Assembly: GCA_963596015.1 (NCBI GenBank)
Contig: CAVBJS010000003.1
Span: 1 to 64,000, forward strand
Source of the DNA: CAG-791 sp963596015
GTDB lineage: Bacteria > Bacillota > Clostridia > Lachnospirales > Lachnospiraceae
DNA length: 64,000 nt
Direction of reading: 5' to 3'
Shown here: piece by piece, positions 35,760 to 45,326 of the stretch
Layout: every line of letters starts with the position of its first letter
Numbering within the stretch: the stretch's first letter is position 1
The notes under the pieces: generated by a model
The model's input: only the letters and a program-made list of their open reading frames with translations
Told to the model about the DNA's origin: nothing
Databases searched by the model: none
Position numbers and translations under genes: made by a program

Positions 35760-35850
35760 CAGCAGACAGATACCTGCCGCCTGGCCCTGTCTGATCTGTG
35801 CTATGGCTTTTGTTCTGCTCCTCACAGCAGACGGACATCTGCCGCCCGGC
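35760..35850. repeat. 26-bp direct repeat in rhamnosidase/AraC divergent region
   Basis: Copies at 35760-35785 and 35825-35850 match at 22 of 26 positions with the core CAGCAGAC(A/G)GA and CTGCCGCC, 65 bp apart. Each contains a partial GCAG/CTGC dyad, so these could be regulator-binding sites upstream of the GH78 gene. Confidence 0.6.
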
Positions 35851-35908
35851 TGGTGGATGTGCTGTAACACATACACCTTTCTTGCTCTTATTGTATCTTG
35901 GGAAAGCG

Positions 35909-35937
35909 TTGTAAATAAGCGTTTTTATTGCTACAAT
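35909..35937 (+). promoter_or_regulatory. Sigma-A-type promoter of AraC gene
   Basis: TTGTAA (35909-35914), a 17-base spacer and TACAAT (35932-35937). The block is itself nearly symmetric, so a weak opposing promoter for the rhamnosidase gene could overlap it. Confidence 0.6.
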
Positions 35938-35989
35938 ACTGCTGAAAATTGCCCTGTAAATCTACTGAGGAGAAGGGAATCATGCTGAT

Positions 35990-36931
35990 ATGTTCAAAGA
36001 ACTTCCTATGCATACACTGGAACAAAGTTATACGGCTGCTACCATCACCAAGTCAGAGCTGAATGAATCCGATCTGGCTGCCATCACAGAAGCAGATTTC
36101 AGGATCGAGGGCAGCACTTCTGTTCTTGCACTGCCCCCGATAAAGGAAGAAGAATCCCCCTTTACCCTATATCCGCAGACCTTTTCCTATATGAGATCCA
36201 CCGGGAACTACTTCACCACCCGGAAGAATTTCGCCTCGTATCTGCTTCTTTTCACCTATGAAGGCAATGGCATTCTGAAATATGAGGGGCATACCTATGC
36301 CTTGGAAGCCGGTGACGGCTTTTTGATCGACTGCCACAAGTCCCATACCTACCGCACGGGCACCACGCAATGGACACACAGCGATCTGCACTTTGGCGGC
36401 GAGCTCGCTGCACCTCTGTACCGCACCTATTTTGAAAACGCTTCACCGGTATTTCATTACAAAGTGCAGGAGGAATACCAATGCGCATTGGAAGCAGTGC
36501 TGCATGCAGCACTTTCTCCCTCCATATGCAGATGTTTGGAATGTTCCGTAAAGCTTCAGCAACTGCTTTTGGATATTCTGACGAAAAGATCTGAAAATAC
36601 TCATAGCAGGAAAGTCATCCCCTATGGTGTGCAGATCTTACAGGAATATCTGGGCAAACATTTTCATGAGAATGTAACACTGGAAGAAATGGTAAAGATC
36701 AGTCATACAAGTAAATACTATCTGATACGTACTTTTAAGCAGCATATCGGTTACACACCGAAGCAGTATATCTATACGCTGCGCATCCAACAGGCCCGAA
36801 ATCTGCTGGATGCAACCTCGATCCCCGGCTGCAAGATCGGCGAACTGGTCGGTTTCCCCAATGAGGCCAGTTTTATCACCCATTTCAAAAAAGCCGTCGG
36901 CATGACGCCCGGAGAATACCGTAGACGGTGA
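35990..36931 (+). CDS. AraC family transcriptional regulator
   Basis: A 313-residue regulator with an N-terminal cupin-like sensing domain (YEGNGILKYEGHTYALEAGDGFLID) and a C-terminal AraC domain (about 215-312) with TLEEMVKISHTSKYYLIRTFKQ and CKIGELVGFPNEASFITHFKK. Its position, divergent from the GH78/esterase operon, suggests rhamnoside control. AGAAGGGA lies further than usual from the ATG at 35990, and ATG at 36008 is an alternative start. Confidence 0.88.
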   Translation: MFKELPMHTLEQSYTAATITKSELNESDLAAITEADFRIEGSTSVLALPPIKEEESPFTLYPQTFSYMRSTGNYFTTRKNFASYLLLFTYEGNGILKYEGHTYALEAGDGFLIDCHKSHTYRTGTTQWTHSDLHFGGELAAPLYRTYFENASPVFHYKVQEEYQCALEAVLHAALSPSICRCLECSVKLQQLLLDILTKRSENTHSRKVIPYGVQILQEYLGKHFHENVTLEEMVKISHTSKYYLIRTFKQHIGYTPKQYIYTLRIQQARNLLDATSIPGCKIGELVGFPNEASFITHFKKAVGMTPGEYRRR

Positions 36932-36945
36932 AAAAGATTTTTGGG

Positions 36946-37058
36946 GAAAAATGTGTCTGTTTTCTTATTTTCTTCCAGAAAAACGTGTATATTTCGCGAT
37001 TATTTTTCAGAAAAATGTGTTTTTTCTCGAAATAATTTAAAGAAAAATGTGTTATAGT
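36946..37058 (+). repeat. Four 32-bp-phased GAAAAATGTGT repeats and promoter of DUF4143 ATPase gene
   Basis: GAAAAA(T/C)GTGT occurs at 36946, 36978, 37010 and 37042, exactly 32 bp apart each time, so all copies lie on nearly the same helix face. The last copy abuts TATAGT (37053-37058), a likely -10. Between copies the sequence is T-rich and variable apart from TCGCGAT/TCGAAAT-like centres. Confidence 0.8.
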
Positions 37059-37088
37059 ATTGTCAGACAAGGAAGGAAGGTGATTAAA

Positions 37089-38381
37089 TTGAAACGTAAT
37101 GCACTTCTGGATATGGCAAACTGGAAAAATGATGCAGATCGTAAGCCACTGGTACTACGCGGCGCCCGTCAGGTCGGCAAGACATGGCTAATGAAAGAGT
37201 TTGGCAAAAAATACTATAAAAACTACGTCTATTTTAACTTTGATGAGGAAGACGAATTAAAGTCCATTTTCGAAACCAACAAAAATCCTCATCGTATCAT
37301 TGAACTTCTTTCCTTCATCGCTAATGAAAAAATCATGCCTGCAGAAACCCTGATCATCTTTGACGAGATTCAGGAGTGTCCACAGGCATTGAATGCACTG
37401 AAATATTTTAAGGAAAAAGCCAATGAATATCACGTCATGGCAGCCGGCAGTCTTCTGGGAACACTTTTAGCACAGCCCAAGTCCTATCCCGTCGGTATGG
37501 TTAATCTGTTGGATCTGGCTCCTTTGAATTTCGCTGAATTTCTGGAGGCAGTGGATCCTGTACTCTATACCTATTATGAGAACATCCGAAAAGAACAGCA
37601 GATCGAAGAAATCTTCCATAGCAGGCTGTTGGAGGTTTATCGTAATTATCTCATTATCGGAGGCATGCCGGAGTGTGTATCTTCCTGGATCAATTACAAA
37701 GATCCTGCTAAAGTTTCACAGATCCAGCGTGAATTAATCTCCCTTTATGAAAATGATTTTTCCAAACATAACGGAAAAGTCAACAGCGGACGTATTCTTC
37801 TCGTCTTCCGGAGTATCGTCACCCAACTTGCCAAGCCAAATGAAAAATTCATGTATGGCGCAGTTCGGGAGGGAGGCCGTGCCCGCGACTTCGAAGAAGC
37901 AATTGAATGGCTTGTATCTGCAGGCATGCTGAACCGCGTATATAATGTTTCCAAAATGGAACACCCTCTGGCAGCCTTTAACAAATTAGACCAGTTCAAA
38001 CTTTTTGTATTTGATACCGGTTTGCTCAAGCATATGGCAGGGATAGATAACAGTGCCATTCTTTTAAAGAGTGACTATCAGTTCAAAGGACCGCTGACAG
38101 AAAACTATATATTACAGCAGCTTCGCGGCCAATTTGAAGTCGATCCACACTATTATTCTGATAAGAACAGCGAAATAGACTTTATTCTCCAATACGGAAC
38201 AGAAATCATCCCCGTAGAAGCCAAAGGCGGCGAGGATAAATCGGCGCCGTCATTCAAGCGTTACATTGCCGAGCACCACCCCGAGCACGCCCTGCGTTTT
38301 TCCACCAGAGGCTACCGCCGGGATGGTTCCCTAACCAACCTTCCTCTTTACCTTGCATGTAAGACCAGAGAGCTACTTTGA
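37089..38381 (+). CDS. AAA-family ATPase with DUF4143 domain
   Basis: A 430-residue P-loop ATPase. Walker A is in RGARQVGKTWLMKEFG, Walker B is TLIIFDEIQEC, followed by the sensor-like MAAGSLLG. The C-terminal part is DUF4143, ending with a nuclease-like core (SEIDFILQYG and PVEAKGG) as in PD-(D/E)XK folds. Such genes are common as solitary accessory genes in gut bacteria; their role is unknown, with mobile-element or stress roles proposed. A TTG start at 37089 is chosen because the family begins MKRxAL and GGAAGGTGA lies just upstream. Confidence 0.85.
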   Translation: MKRNALLDMANWKNDADRKPLVLRGARQVGKTWLMKEFGKKYYKNYVYFNFDEEDELKSIFETNKNPHRIIELLSFIANEKIMPAETLIIFDEIQECPQALNALKYFKEKANEYHVMAAGSLLGTLLAQPKSYPVGMVNLLDLAPLNFAEFLEAVDPVLYTYYENIRKEQQIEEIFHSRLLEVYRNYLIIGGMPECVSSWINYKDPAKVSQIQRELISLYENDFSKHNGKVNSGRILLVFRSIVTQLAKPNEKFMYGAVREGGRARDFEEAIEWLVSAGMLNRVYNVSKMEHPLAAFNKLDQFKLFVFDTGLLKHMAGIDNSAILLKSDYQFKGPLTENYILQQLRGQFEVDPHYYSDKNSEIDFILQYGTEIIPVEAKGGEDKSAPSFKRYIAEHHPEHALRFSTRGYRRDGSLTNLPLYLACKTRELL

Positions 38382-38410
38382 AGTTTTGGGACGGACAGCT
38401 GTCGCGATCC

Positions 38411-39991
38411 CTACACATAGCACCAGAACGCTGCACTGGCCGCCGGGATGATGGATCTTCCGTCTTCATTTCTGTCAAATCCGTTCCTGCCCTTCATACC
38501 GCCCTGTGCATAGATCAGTTTTGCCTGAGCCGGAACAGTGGTTTGCATCAGAGCTTCCTTGTCGGAGGGATTTAACACCACCAGGATCTTCTGATCCCCA
38601 TCGGTTCTCTCATAAACTAACGGATAGCTGTGGTCCTCCAGTTCCACAAGGCGGAAATCACCGTCATTCATAAGGGCAGGATAGGCTCTCCTTACGGCGA
38701 TCAGCTCCTTCACCGCATTCAGCAATGAATCCGGATCCGCCGCCTCTGACGCTGCGTTTATGGTCTTCACAGACTCATCCTGGGGGATGTACAGGCACTC
38801 CTTCGCCGCCGCTGAAAATCCTGCATTAGGGGAGCAGTCCCAGGCCATCGGTGAACGGGAGCCGGTTCTTTCGTAGCCGCCTTCCACCGAGTCAAGACCC
38901 TCCACATATCGTTCTCCGATCTCATCTCCGTAGTAAATAAACGGAACGCCCGGCATGGACAAAAGAAAAGCAAAAGCCAGCTTCATTTCATCCGGCTCCA
39001 GGGTTTTGGCCATCCGGATCATGTCGTGGTTTCCGGAGGGAATGCAGATCAGTCCCTTCCCGTCCGTCAGGGCGCGGTTATGCAGATAGATGTCAAAAAA
39101 AGTCCTGCAGTCTCCCAGTCCCTCTTTGGAAAAATACGGATGTTCCTCCCGGAACAGATCCAGATAATGGGAGGGGCCGAAATGCAGCAGAAAATCCATA
39201 TGGAAGCCTGCCTCCAGGGAGCGCTCTGGCTGTCCCCACTCGGATATAATGACGGCTTCCGGAAATTCCTTATCCAGAAAAGCACGGAAATCCTGCCACA
39301 GTCGAATGGTACCCTTCTGGTCAGGGTCACACTTTACCAGGGAGCCCGCCATATCCACCCGGAAGCCGTCGCATCCCAGTCCCAGCCAAAACCGCATCAC
39401 ATCCTTCATGGCCTCTCTGGTCGCCATGGGACCCTCTGCATCCATGGGCTGCTGCCAGGATTTGGAAGGATCCGGATCGGCAAAGCCATAATTCAGGGCC
39501 GGCTGGGCATTAAAAAAGTTGGCTGCGCAGGCACCGTTTCGCTGGGTGCCGCCCCGAATGGCTCCCATGATCTGATCCACGCCGTCAAAGCTTTCCCAGA
39601 CACTGTTTGTCCAGACGTAGCGGTCCGTATATTCATTTTTTTCCGCCTTTTTGGACTCTGCAAACCAGCTGCATTCATCGGAGGTATGCCCCGGTACCAG
39701 GTCCAGAATGACATGCATGCCCTTCCTGTGGGCTTCCTCAAACAGCCGGCGCAGATCCTGGTTGGTGCCATAGCGGGGCGCTGCCTTATAATAATCCCGC
39801 ACATCATACCCGGCATCCACAAAGGGAGAATCAAAGCAGGGATTTATCCACAACGCATTGCAGCCCAGATCACGAATGTAATCCAGCTTGCTGATTATTC
39901 CCTGAAAATCTCCGATCCCGTCTGCATTGGTATCGCAGAAACTCTGGGGATAGATCTCATAAAAAATCGCATCATTCAGCCACTCTCTCAT
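38411..39991 (-). CDS. GH13 alpha-glucosidase/alpha-amylase family protein
   Basis: A 526-residue intracellular glycosidase of the oligo-1,6-glucosidase type. The four GH13 regions are seen: DLVPGHTSD, GFRVDMAG (nucleophile Asp), IISEWG (acid/base Glu) and GNHD (transition-state Asp). AAGGAG lies seven bases before the ATG. It stands alone, convergent to the DUF4143 gene. It probably hydrolyses short alpha-glucans or isomaltose-type sugars. Confidence 0.92.
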   Translation of the reverse strand: MREWLNDAIFYEIYPQSFCDTNADGIGDFQGIISKLDYIRDLGCNALWINPCFDSPFVDAGYDVRDYYKAAPRYGTNQDLRRLFEEAHRKGMHVILDLVPGHTSDECSWFAESKKAEKNEYTDRYVWTNSVWESFDGVDQIMGAIRGGTQRNGACAANFFNAQPALNYGFADPDPSKSWQQPMDAEGPMATREAMKDVMRFWLGLGCDGFRVDMAGSLVKCDPDQKGTIRLWQDFRAFLDKEFPEAVIISEWGQPERSLEAGFHMDFLLHFGPSHYLDLFREEHPYFSKEGLGDCRTFFDIYLHNRALTDGKGLICIPSGNHDMIRMAKTLEPDEMKLAFAFLLSMPGVPFIYYGDEIGERYVEGLDSVEGGYERTGSRSPMAWDCSPNAGFSAAAKECLYIPQDESVKTINAASEAADPDSLLNAVKELIAVRRAYPALMNDGDFRLVELEDHSYPLVYERTDGDQKILVVLNPSDKEALMQTTVPAQAKLIYAQGGMKGRNGFDRNEDGRSIIPAASAAFWCYV

Positions 39992-40016
39992 AGCTACACT
40001 CCTTTCTGTTTTCCGT

Positions 40017-40035
40017 GTCGCAGCTCATCTGCGGC
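40017..40035 (-). repeat. Hairpin iii fragment of dispersed element
   Basis: GTCGCAG/CTGCGGC with a five-base loop lies upstream of the GH13 ribosome site. An adjoining GTGAGGAAAAAT looks like the remains of hairpin ii. Confidence 0.5.
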
Positions 40036-40155
40036 TTTGTGAGGAAAAATGCACCCGGAAGGATCTCGTCCCGTCCGATCCTCCCATGCCATCTGCCTCC
40101 CGCGCCATCCGTTTACCGCGCCATCCGTCTCCCATACCATCCGTATTGCTTTCGC

Positions 40156-41358
40156 CTAGGATATCCCTTCCTGCTCCAGCTTGCAGTTCTCCGCCAGCAT
40201 CTTCTCAAACAGTGCATGCTGCTGTTCGTAAAACTCATCCTTCTGCATGGCCTGCAGGGTCTTCTTATCTCCTGTCGTCAGGGGGCGGCCGGTTTCCTTA
40301 TACTGCTGCCAGGTGGCCAGATCCATCCCGTAGGTCCGGATCGGAATACCCGTGGAACAGCACAGGTTCTTCCAGATGCGAAAGCCCCCGCAGTCTATGT
40401 CCCCGAAATGATAGAACGTTGTCTCCGGGAAAAGATGATGCAGCTCTTCCAGAAAATGCCGCTTTACATGATTGGCATAACCGGCCAGATACAGCACCAA
40501 CTCTCGTTTTCCCAGCCGCTGTTCCCCGGTATCCCAGCGGTGATAGCTTGTCAGATTCTCAATGGTCAGGATCACATCCGGCTTCTCCTTTGCCTTCGCC
40601 AGTCTCTCCCGTACCATTTCCAGATCATCCTGGAAGATGCCGACACCCTGGGAGCCGCCTAACTCCAGTCCCTCTCCCTTCAGGAACACAAAGGTGGGAT
40701 TCCGGTAAACATTAAACTCCTCCAGAATCTCATTCACCTCCAAGTCGGCGGGAAGGTCCGTCCGCTCGAAATCCCTCAGGATACGACAAGCCAGAGGAAG
40801 TTCCTTCTCCGCCACCTTGGAATCATGAAATACATGAACGGAAAAGCTGCGAAGGTACTGTGGCTGCCAATTGGCCAAAAGGGCTGCCGCCAGCATCAGG
40901 ACCCGTTCCAATTCCTTTGGATCATCTTCGTCCACGTATTGCCGAATGCTCTTTCCTTCCGCAAGCCTTGTTTTGATACCGGTTACAAACGATGGAAGAT
41001 CGTTTTCATAACGGGAAAGGATCTGCAGGATGCTGCTGCGTTTATCCGATTTGGTCTGTCGGTGCAGCAGGGCATAGACGTCCTCTATGCGTTCTTCCTG
41101 CAGCGTACATTTTTCCAGAATGTGGCCTGTCTTTTTGCCCCTCCAGGCCAGGGTAACAAGTCCCCTGGCCTCCAACTCTCCCAACTGCCGGTGGATCTCT
41201 TCGTATTCGATGGAAGCCGCATCGTAGTACTCCGGAAATGCTTCCTTTGTGATCCGCTGGGTGATATGAATGGTCCTGCTGTTGCGCCCCTCGGAAAGGA
41301 GGCTCTTTTCATACCGATCCAGGAGGAGTCCCAGCATTCGCTCATCATACCGTTTCAT
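40156..41358 (-). CDS. jetD: Wadjet anti-plasmid system protein JetD
   Basis: A 400-residue protein with an N-terminal DUF3322-like helical region and a C-terminal DUF2220 Toprim-like nuclease domain. ILTIENL supplies the conserved Glu, and YHFGDIDCGGFRIW supplies the acidic DxD pair of the Toprim fold. In Wadjet, JetD cuts circular DNA that the JetABC SMC machine has reeled in. The ATG at 41358 lies inside the jetC end (14-base overlap) with GGAGG nine bases before it. It is the last gene of the jetABCD operon. Confidence 0.92.
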   Translation of the reverse strand: MKRYDERMLGLLLDRYEKSLLSEGRNSRTIHITQRITKEAFPEYYDAASIEYEEIHRQLGELEARGLVTLAWRGKKTGHILEKCTLQEERIEDVYALLHRQTKSDKRSSILQILSRYENDLPSFVTGIKTRLAEGKSIRQYVDEDDPKELERVLMLAAALLANWQPQYLRSFSVHVFHDSKVAEKELPLACRILRDFERTDLPADLEVNEILEEFNVYRNPTFVFLKGEGLELGGSQGVGIFQDDLEMVRERLAKAKEKPDVILTIENLTSYHRWDTGEQRLGKRELVLYLAGYANHVKRHFLEELHHLFPETTFYHFGDIDCGGFRIWKNLCCSTGIPIRTYGMDLATWQQYKETGRPLTTGDKKTLQAMQKDEFYEQQHALFEKMLAENCKLEQEGIS

Positions 41359-44300
41359 GGGTGAAATCCTCCACGTAACTCTGACTGCCATCCGCCAGTA
41401 CCAAAAGTGTTTTATCCATGGACGGCCCGATATACTGAATCTTCTCCGGCGGTGCGGATATGATCAGCTGCAGCTGCGCGCTGCGCATAAAGGATAATAC
41501 GCCCTGAATCCTCTCATCATCCATGTTATTAAAGGCTTCGTCCATCATGACAAGCCCCACCGCATCCCCGCCGATGCTGCCCCGGTACAGCTGCATGAAG
41601 CTGGCTGCCACCGTGATATAGAAAGGTGTCTGGGTCTCTCCGCCGGACTTTTCTCTGGCCACCTTGGAATAATACATGTAACTGCCGTCATCGCCGGTGA
41701 TCTTGATGTCATAGTCCATATAAAACCGGTAATCCGTATACCGCTGCAGGGTTTCCTGGCTGTTCTCATCATCCAGGGACAGCTTCTCAAACAGCTCCTC
41801 AATGACCTCCTTGTGATTGGCATGGAACATACCGGAAAAAATAGATTCTCCGCCCATCACGTTAAAATCATCCATGATCATGCTGTAATACTTCTGTTCC
41901 GAAGCCTTCGGTGCATGGAGAAACTCGTATTTTTCATGGGAAAAACGGATCTCCTGCAATGCCCGGTTCAGCTCCCGGAATTCAGACTGGGCCTGCTTGA
42001 TGTTCTCCTGCAGCTTGGAAAGAAACTGCTCCCGGAACTCCTCCTCGGCCGACTCCCTGGCCTTTTGCACCTTTTCCTCATAGTCCAGGAGTCTGGAGTC
42101 CTTCAGGCGAACATACTCCTCATGAAAGGCAGCATATCCCTCATAGGAAGCCGCACCGCCAAAATCATGGGCGATCTTATAGGCATGCATCTGCTCTTCC
42201 ATGGTCTTTGTAAACTGCTCCCGACGGGTGGCATTGGATTTTCTGGAGCCCTCAAATCCGCTGCGAAAGCTCTCCAGCGAGGTTCTTTTACTCCGTTCCT
42301 TCTGATAATTTTCCTCTACGCTCTGACCGTCCTGTGCCAGACGAAGCAAAAGCATGGCAACCCGTTCCGTCTGCTGTGCTTTCTTTTCCTGCTCCCGTTG
42401 TATACTCTGCCTCGCAGTTTCCATATCCTGTGTGCACTTGCCGATATCCTGGGAAAGTTCGTCCCGTCTGGCATCCAGTGTTTTCTTTTCCGCCTGCATC
42501 TGTTGCAGGTGAAGCTGCTTCTCCAGGAAGGATCTATTGGCGCCGATCGCTTTCAGATCCTCTCTGATCTGCTGCTGTTCCTGTTCCAGGCGCCGCTGGT
42601 ACTCCAAAGAGCGAAGCTGGTACTTTACTTCCACATCTGCGGTGGTATCCAGTGCCTGCAGTGCCCCACTAAGGCTCTGCTCCCTGACCCGTATCTCCCG
42701 GATCCGGGACGTCACCTCCTCCCGCTCCTTTTTTCGGGCGGCCAGCTGGATCTCATAGGCCTTTGCACCGATATAGGGTGTCTTGAAGATCTCCGGCTTA
42801 ATAGCACTGACTACATGGTTCTGATACCGCATACAGGTTTTGGTGATAGAAATATCGTAACGCTTGAGCTCTTCTGCCTTTTCGCAGCAGTGCACCTTTC
42901 CCAGCACCATATTGATGTAACGGCGCGCATAGAGATTTCCGGAGGATACCTTTTCCGCAAGGGAACCTGCCGGCGTGATATCATACTGCTCCAGCTTTCC
43001 CGTGTTGACAAGACCTACGCCATAGGCCTTTTTTTCCTTCCGCAGGCGGTCATAGGCATTGACGCTCAGATCGAAATCCTCCGGTGAGACCAGCAGATAA
43101 AAGCGCTGTGTATGCAGATAACCCTCCACTGCATCCTGCCAATCAGGGTCCGTGATCTCCAACTGCTCACAGAGGATCCGCACCTCGCCGTTTTTGCCGT
43201 TGCGGCGCAGCTGCTGCTCCACAGCCTCCTTCAGGCGCAGTACCTCCGGACGGTACCGCAGCTTTTTCTGCTCCAGCTCCCGGATCTGTCCGTCCAGTTC
43301 CTGCCCCTGCAGTTCCATTTCATGGAGCTTCATCCGCTGGCCGGCTGCTTGTTCCTGCAAAAGGTCATACAGCTTCTTTTTATAGGCGATCACCGCCTCC
43401 AGAAGCTCCCGCAGCTCCACCATGCTCTCCTGCTCCTTCAGCGTCGAAAGGCATGCCGTATAACGCTGCAGGCATGGATCCTGTTTGCCGGTAACCGTCT
43501 CCCTGCCGCAAAGATCCCGGGTCTGCTTCAGGGCCAGATCCACCTGCTGCTGCAGTTCCCGCACATCCTTTTGCGCCTGCTTTAACGCTGCCTCCAGCGC
43601 CTCTTTTCGACGTTCCAGTTCCAGGTAGGCCTGATACTCCGTATTGGAGCCAAGTTCCACGGAAAGATTTGTGATCATCTCTTCCAGAGACTGCATCCTT
43701 CCCACCAGCTCCTGTTTTTGCCGTTCAAAGTCCTTTTTCCGAATCTCATTGGAGCGGATCTGCTCCTTAAGTCTGCCAATGGCTTCCTCCAGCATATCCT
43801 GCTCACACCGGGCCAGATAATACTCCTGGTACTGGTCGATGCGGATTACGTTGACGATCTGCTCATGGGTAGCCGTGATCTGCTCCAGCTCACGGATGCG
43901 CCGTTTCACATCCTCCAGGGTGCGGGACAGATCCTGATAGCTTCGAACATTTTCCCGCAGCGCATCGATATTGACTTCCTTTTCATCCAGTACATAGGAG
44001 TAAACAAAGTCCTTGATATCCGAGATGGGCTTGAAGGCCAACGCCTTTGGGATCAGGGTAAAGAACTTATCCTCCAGTCTGCCAAAGCGCTGCAGGATCA
44101 TGGCCTGGGCCTGCTTCTGGGTGGTGGCCCATACCCGGATGGCCTTTCCGTTGGCCGAACGGAAGGAAGCGATGCTGCGGACCTGACGACCGTTAAAGAA
44201 CATCCCGGATTCCAGCCGGCTGCGTTCTATCAGATACCAGGCAATGTTGGGCTCCCGTTCCTCAGAGGCAGAATCCATCACACAGCCAAGGATAAAAGGG

Positions 44301-44605
44301 ATCTGCTTCTGCTCGTCGTAAAATTCCAATGCCACGTGGGCCGAAATCTCTCCCGTCCGCTCAAAGGGCTTCCCCTCCTGTCCGGTCTTGCAGCGAACAT
44401 AGGTGCTCAGCGTCCGCTTTCCCTTTTCATGGGCAGCCTTATTGAAGTTATTTTTGCTGGCAGTGACCACCAGCTGGATGGCATCCAGAATGGTAGATTT
44501 GCCGGCTCCGTTTTCACCGGATAAAAGGCATGCATCTGCCAATTCGATGGTTTGATCCGTAAACCGGTGCCAGTTAATCAGCCGGATCTTCTTCAACTGT
44601 TTCAT
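41345..44605 (-). CDS. jetC: Wadjet SMC-like ATPase JetC
   Basis: A 1086-residue MukB/SMC-like protein. Walker A is SGENGAGKSTILDAI near the N-terminus. Long coiled-coil arms with a hinge-like centre follow, and the C-terminal head has the signature EKSGGETQTPFY and Walker B LVMMDEAFNNMD. JetC extrudes DNA loops to sense small circular DNA and presents it to JetD. It overlaps jetB by 32 bases, with GAGGAGG upstream of the ATG. Confidence 0.95.
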   Translation of the reverse strand: MKQLKKIRLINWHRFTDQTIELADACLLSGENGAGKSTILDAIQLVVTASKNNFNKAAHEKGKRTLSTYVRCKTGQEGKPFERTGEISAHVALEFYDEQKQIPFILGCVMDSASEEREPNIAWYLIERSRLESGMFFNGRQVRSIASFRSANGKAIRVWATTQKQAQAMILQRFGRLEDKFFTLIPKALAFKPISDIKDFVYSYVLDEKEVNIDALRENVRSYQDLSRTLEDVKRRIRELEQITATHEQIVNVIRIDQYQEYYLARCEQDMLEEAIGRLKEQIRSNEIRKKDFERQKQELVGRMQSLEEMITNLSVELGSNTEYQAYLELERRKEALEAALKQAQKDVRELQQQVDLALKQTRDLCGRETVTGKQDPCLQRYTACLSTLKEQESMVELRELLEAVIAYKKKLYDLLQEQAAGQRMKLHEMELQGQELDGQIRELEQKKLRYRPEVLRLKEAVEQQLRRNGKNGEVRILCEQLEITDPDWQDAVEGYLHTQRFYLLVSPEDFDLSVNAYDRLRKEKKAYGVGLVNTGKLEQYDITPAGSLAEKVSSGNLYARRYINMVLGKVHCCEKAEELKRYDISITKTCMRYQNHVVSAIKPEIFKTPYIGAKAYEIQLAARKKEREEVTSRIREIRVREQSLSGALQALDTTADVEVKYQLRSLEYQRRLEQEQQQIREDLKAIGANRSFLEKQLHLQQMQAEKKTLDARRDELSQDIGKCTQDMETARQSIQREQEKKAQQTERVAMLLLRLAQDGQSVEENYQKERSKRTSLESFRSGFEGSRKSNATRREQFTKTMEEQMHAYKIAHDFGGAASYEGYAAFHEEYVRLKDSRLLDYEEKVQKARESAEEEFREQFLSKLQENIKQAQSEFRELNRALQEIRFSHEKYEFLHAPKASEQKYYSMIMDDFNVMGGESIFSGMFHANHKEVIEELFEKLSLDDENSQETLQRYTDYRFYMDYDIKITGDDGSYMYYSKVAREKSGGETQTPFYITVAASFMQLYRGSIGGDAVGLVMMDEAFNNMDDERIQGVLSFMRSAQLQLIISAPPEKIQYIGPSMDKTLLVLADGSQSYVEDFTHETV

Positions 44606-45188
44606 CCGCTTTGCCTCCTCCCTTCCGGTACTTGTCGATCAGCTCCGATACCTTCTGAATATCCTCTACCCGCACAGCCATAAGGATGGAATCATAGATC
44701 AGTATTCTGCCGTCCTCCTGGGTCATGTCACGGTCCAGTAGATTCACAAGATTGTAGCGCTTTAATGTGCGCAGCGCATTGTTCATGGTGGTTTTGTCGA
44801 TCTGCTTATCCCGCACCTTCATGGAAAGATACTTTTCCTGAATATCCCCCACATTGACCACCACGTCCGTCAGGGAAAGCTCCCGCTTCTTTTCATCATA
44901 TAAAATGCGCAGAATCAGAAGGATGATGGAGTCAGCCAGCTTCAGATTCACATGGCCAAGACCTTCCCGGCTTACCAGCTGGATCACGCCGTACTGCTCA
45001 CTGATCTCCAGAGAAAGCCCCAGAACACCCAGGTACTCTTCTATTTGCTCCCGAAGCCGCATGATAAAGTAGTAATCCGACTTGGTATTCTCATTTCGTT
45101 TGCAGATAAAGCAGGAGGATAACAGCCTTCCGCACACTCTGCGGAACTGCTCCCGATCCTTCTGCGACAATCCTTCCAAAACTTCCAT
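44574..45188 (-). CDS. jetB: Wadjet protein JetB (DUF4194)
   Basis: A 204-residue DUF4194 protein, the MukE-like KITE subunit of the Wadjet complex. Winged-helix-like segments include LADSIILLILRILYDEKK and TTMNNALRTLKRYNLV. It lies between jetA and jetC as in known systems. A copy of the dispersed palindromic element occupies the gap before its start. Confidence 0.9.
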   Translation of the reverse strand: MEVLEGLSQKDREQFRRVCGRLLSSCFICKRNENTKSDYYFIMRLREQIEEYLGVLGLSLEISEQYGVIQLVSREGLGHVNLKLADSIILLILRILYDEKKRELSLTDVVVNVGDIQEKYLSMKVRDKQIDKTTMNNALRTLKRYNLVNLLDRDMTQEDGRILIYDSILMAVRVEDIQKVSELIDKYRKGGGKADETVEEDPAD

Positions 45189-45205
45189 TTGGTTGTTTCC
45201 TCTCT

Positions 45206-45260
45206 ATGCCGCAGCCTGTCTGCGGCATGCCGGGAGAATTTCGCGTAGGCGAATTCTCCT
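45206..45260 (-). repeat. Dispersed gene-upstream palindromic element inside the Wadjet operon
   Basis: Hairpin ii (GGAGAATTCGCC/GCGAAATTCTCC, 45259-45232) and hairpin iii (ATGCCGCAG/CTGCGGCAT, 45228-45206) lie in that order towards jetB, directly before its AGAGG site. Confidence 0.85.
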
Positions 45261-45326
45261 GTGCATATCTCACGAATACTGTTTACGAGTTGTGTCATGA
45301 ATCCCCATTGCCTTTTCCTTTTTACC

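Noticed and set aside
35982..36062. Short frame from ATG 35982 overlapping the AraC start
   Set aside because: About 27 codons in another frame with no supporting feature. It sits closer to AGAAGGGA, so a leader peptide cannot be fully excluded, but nothing else supports it.
41813..43087. 424-codon plus-strand frame opposite jetC
   Set aside because: Leu-rich shadow of a coiled-coil gene.
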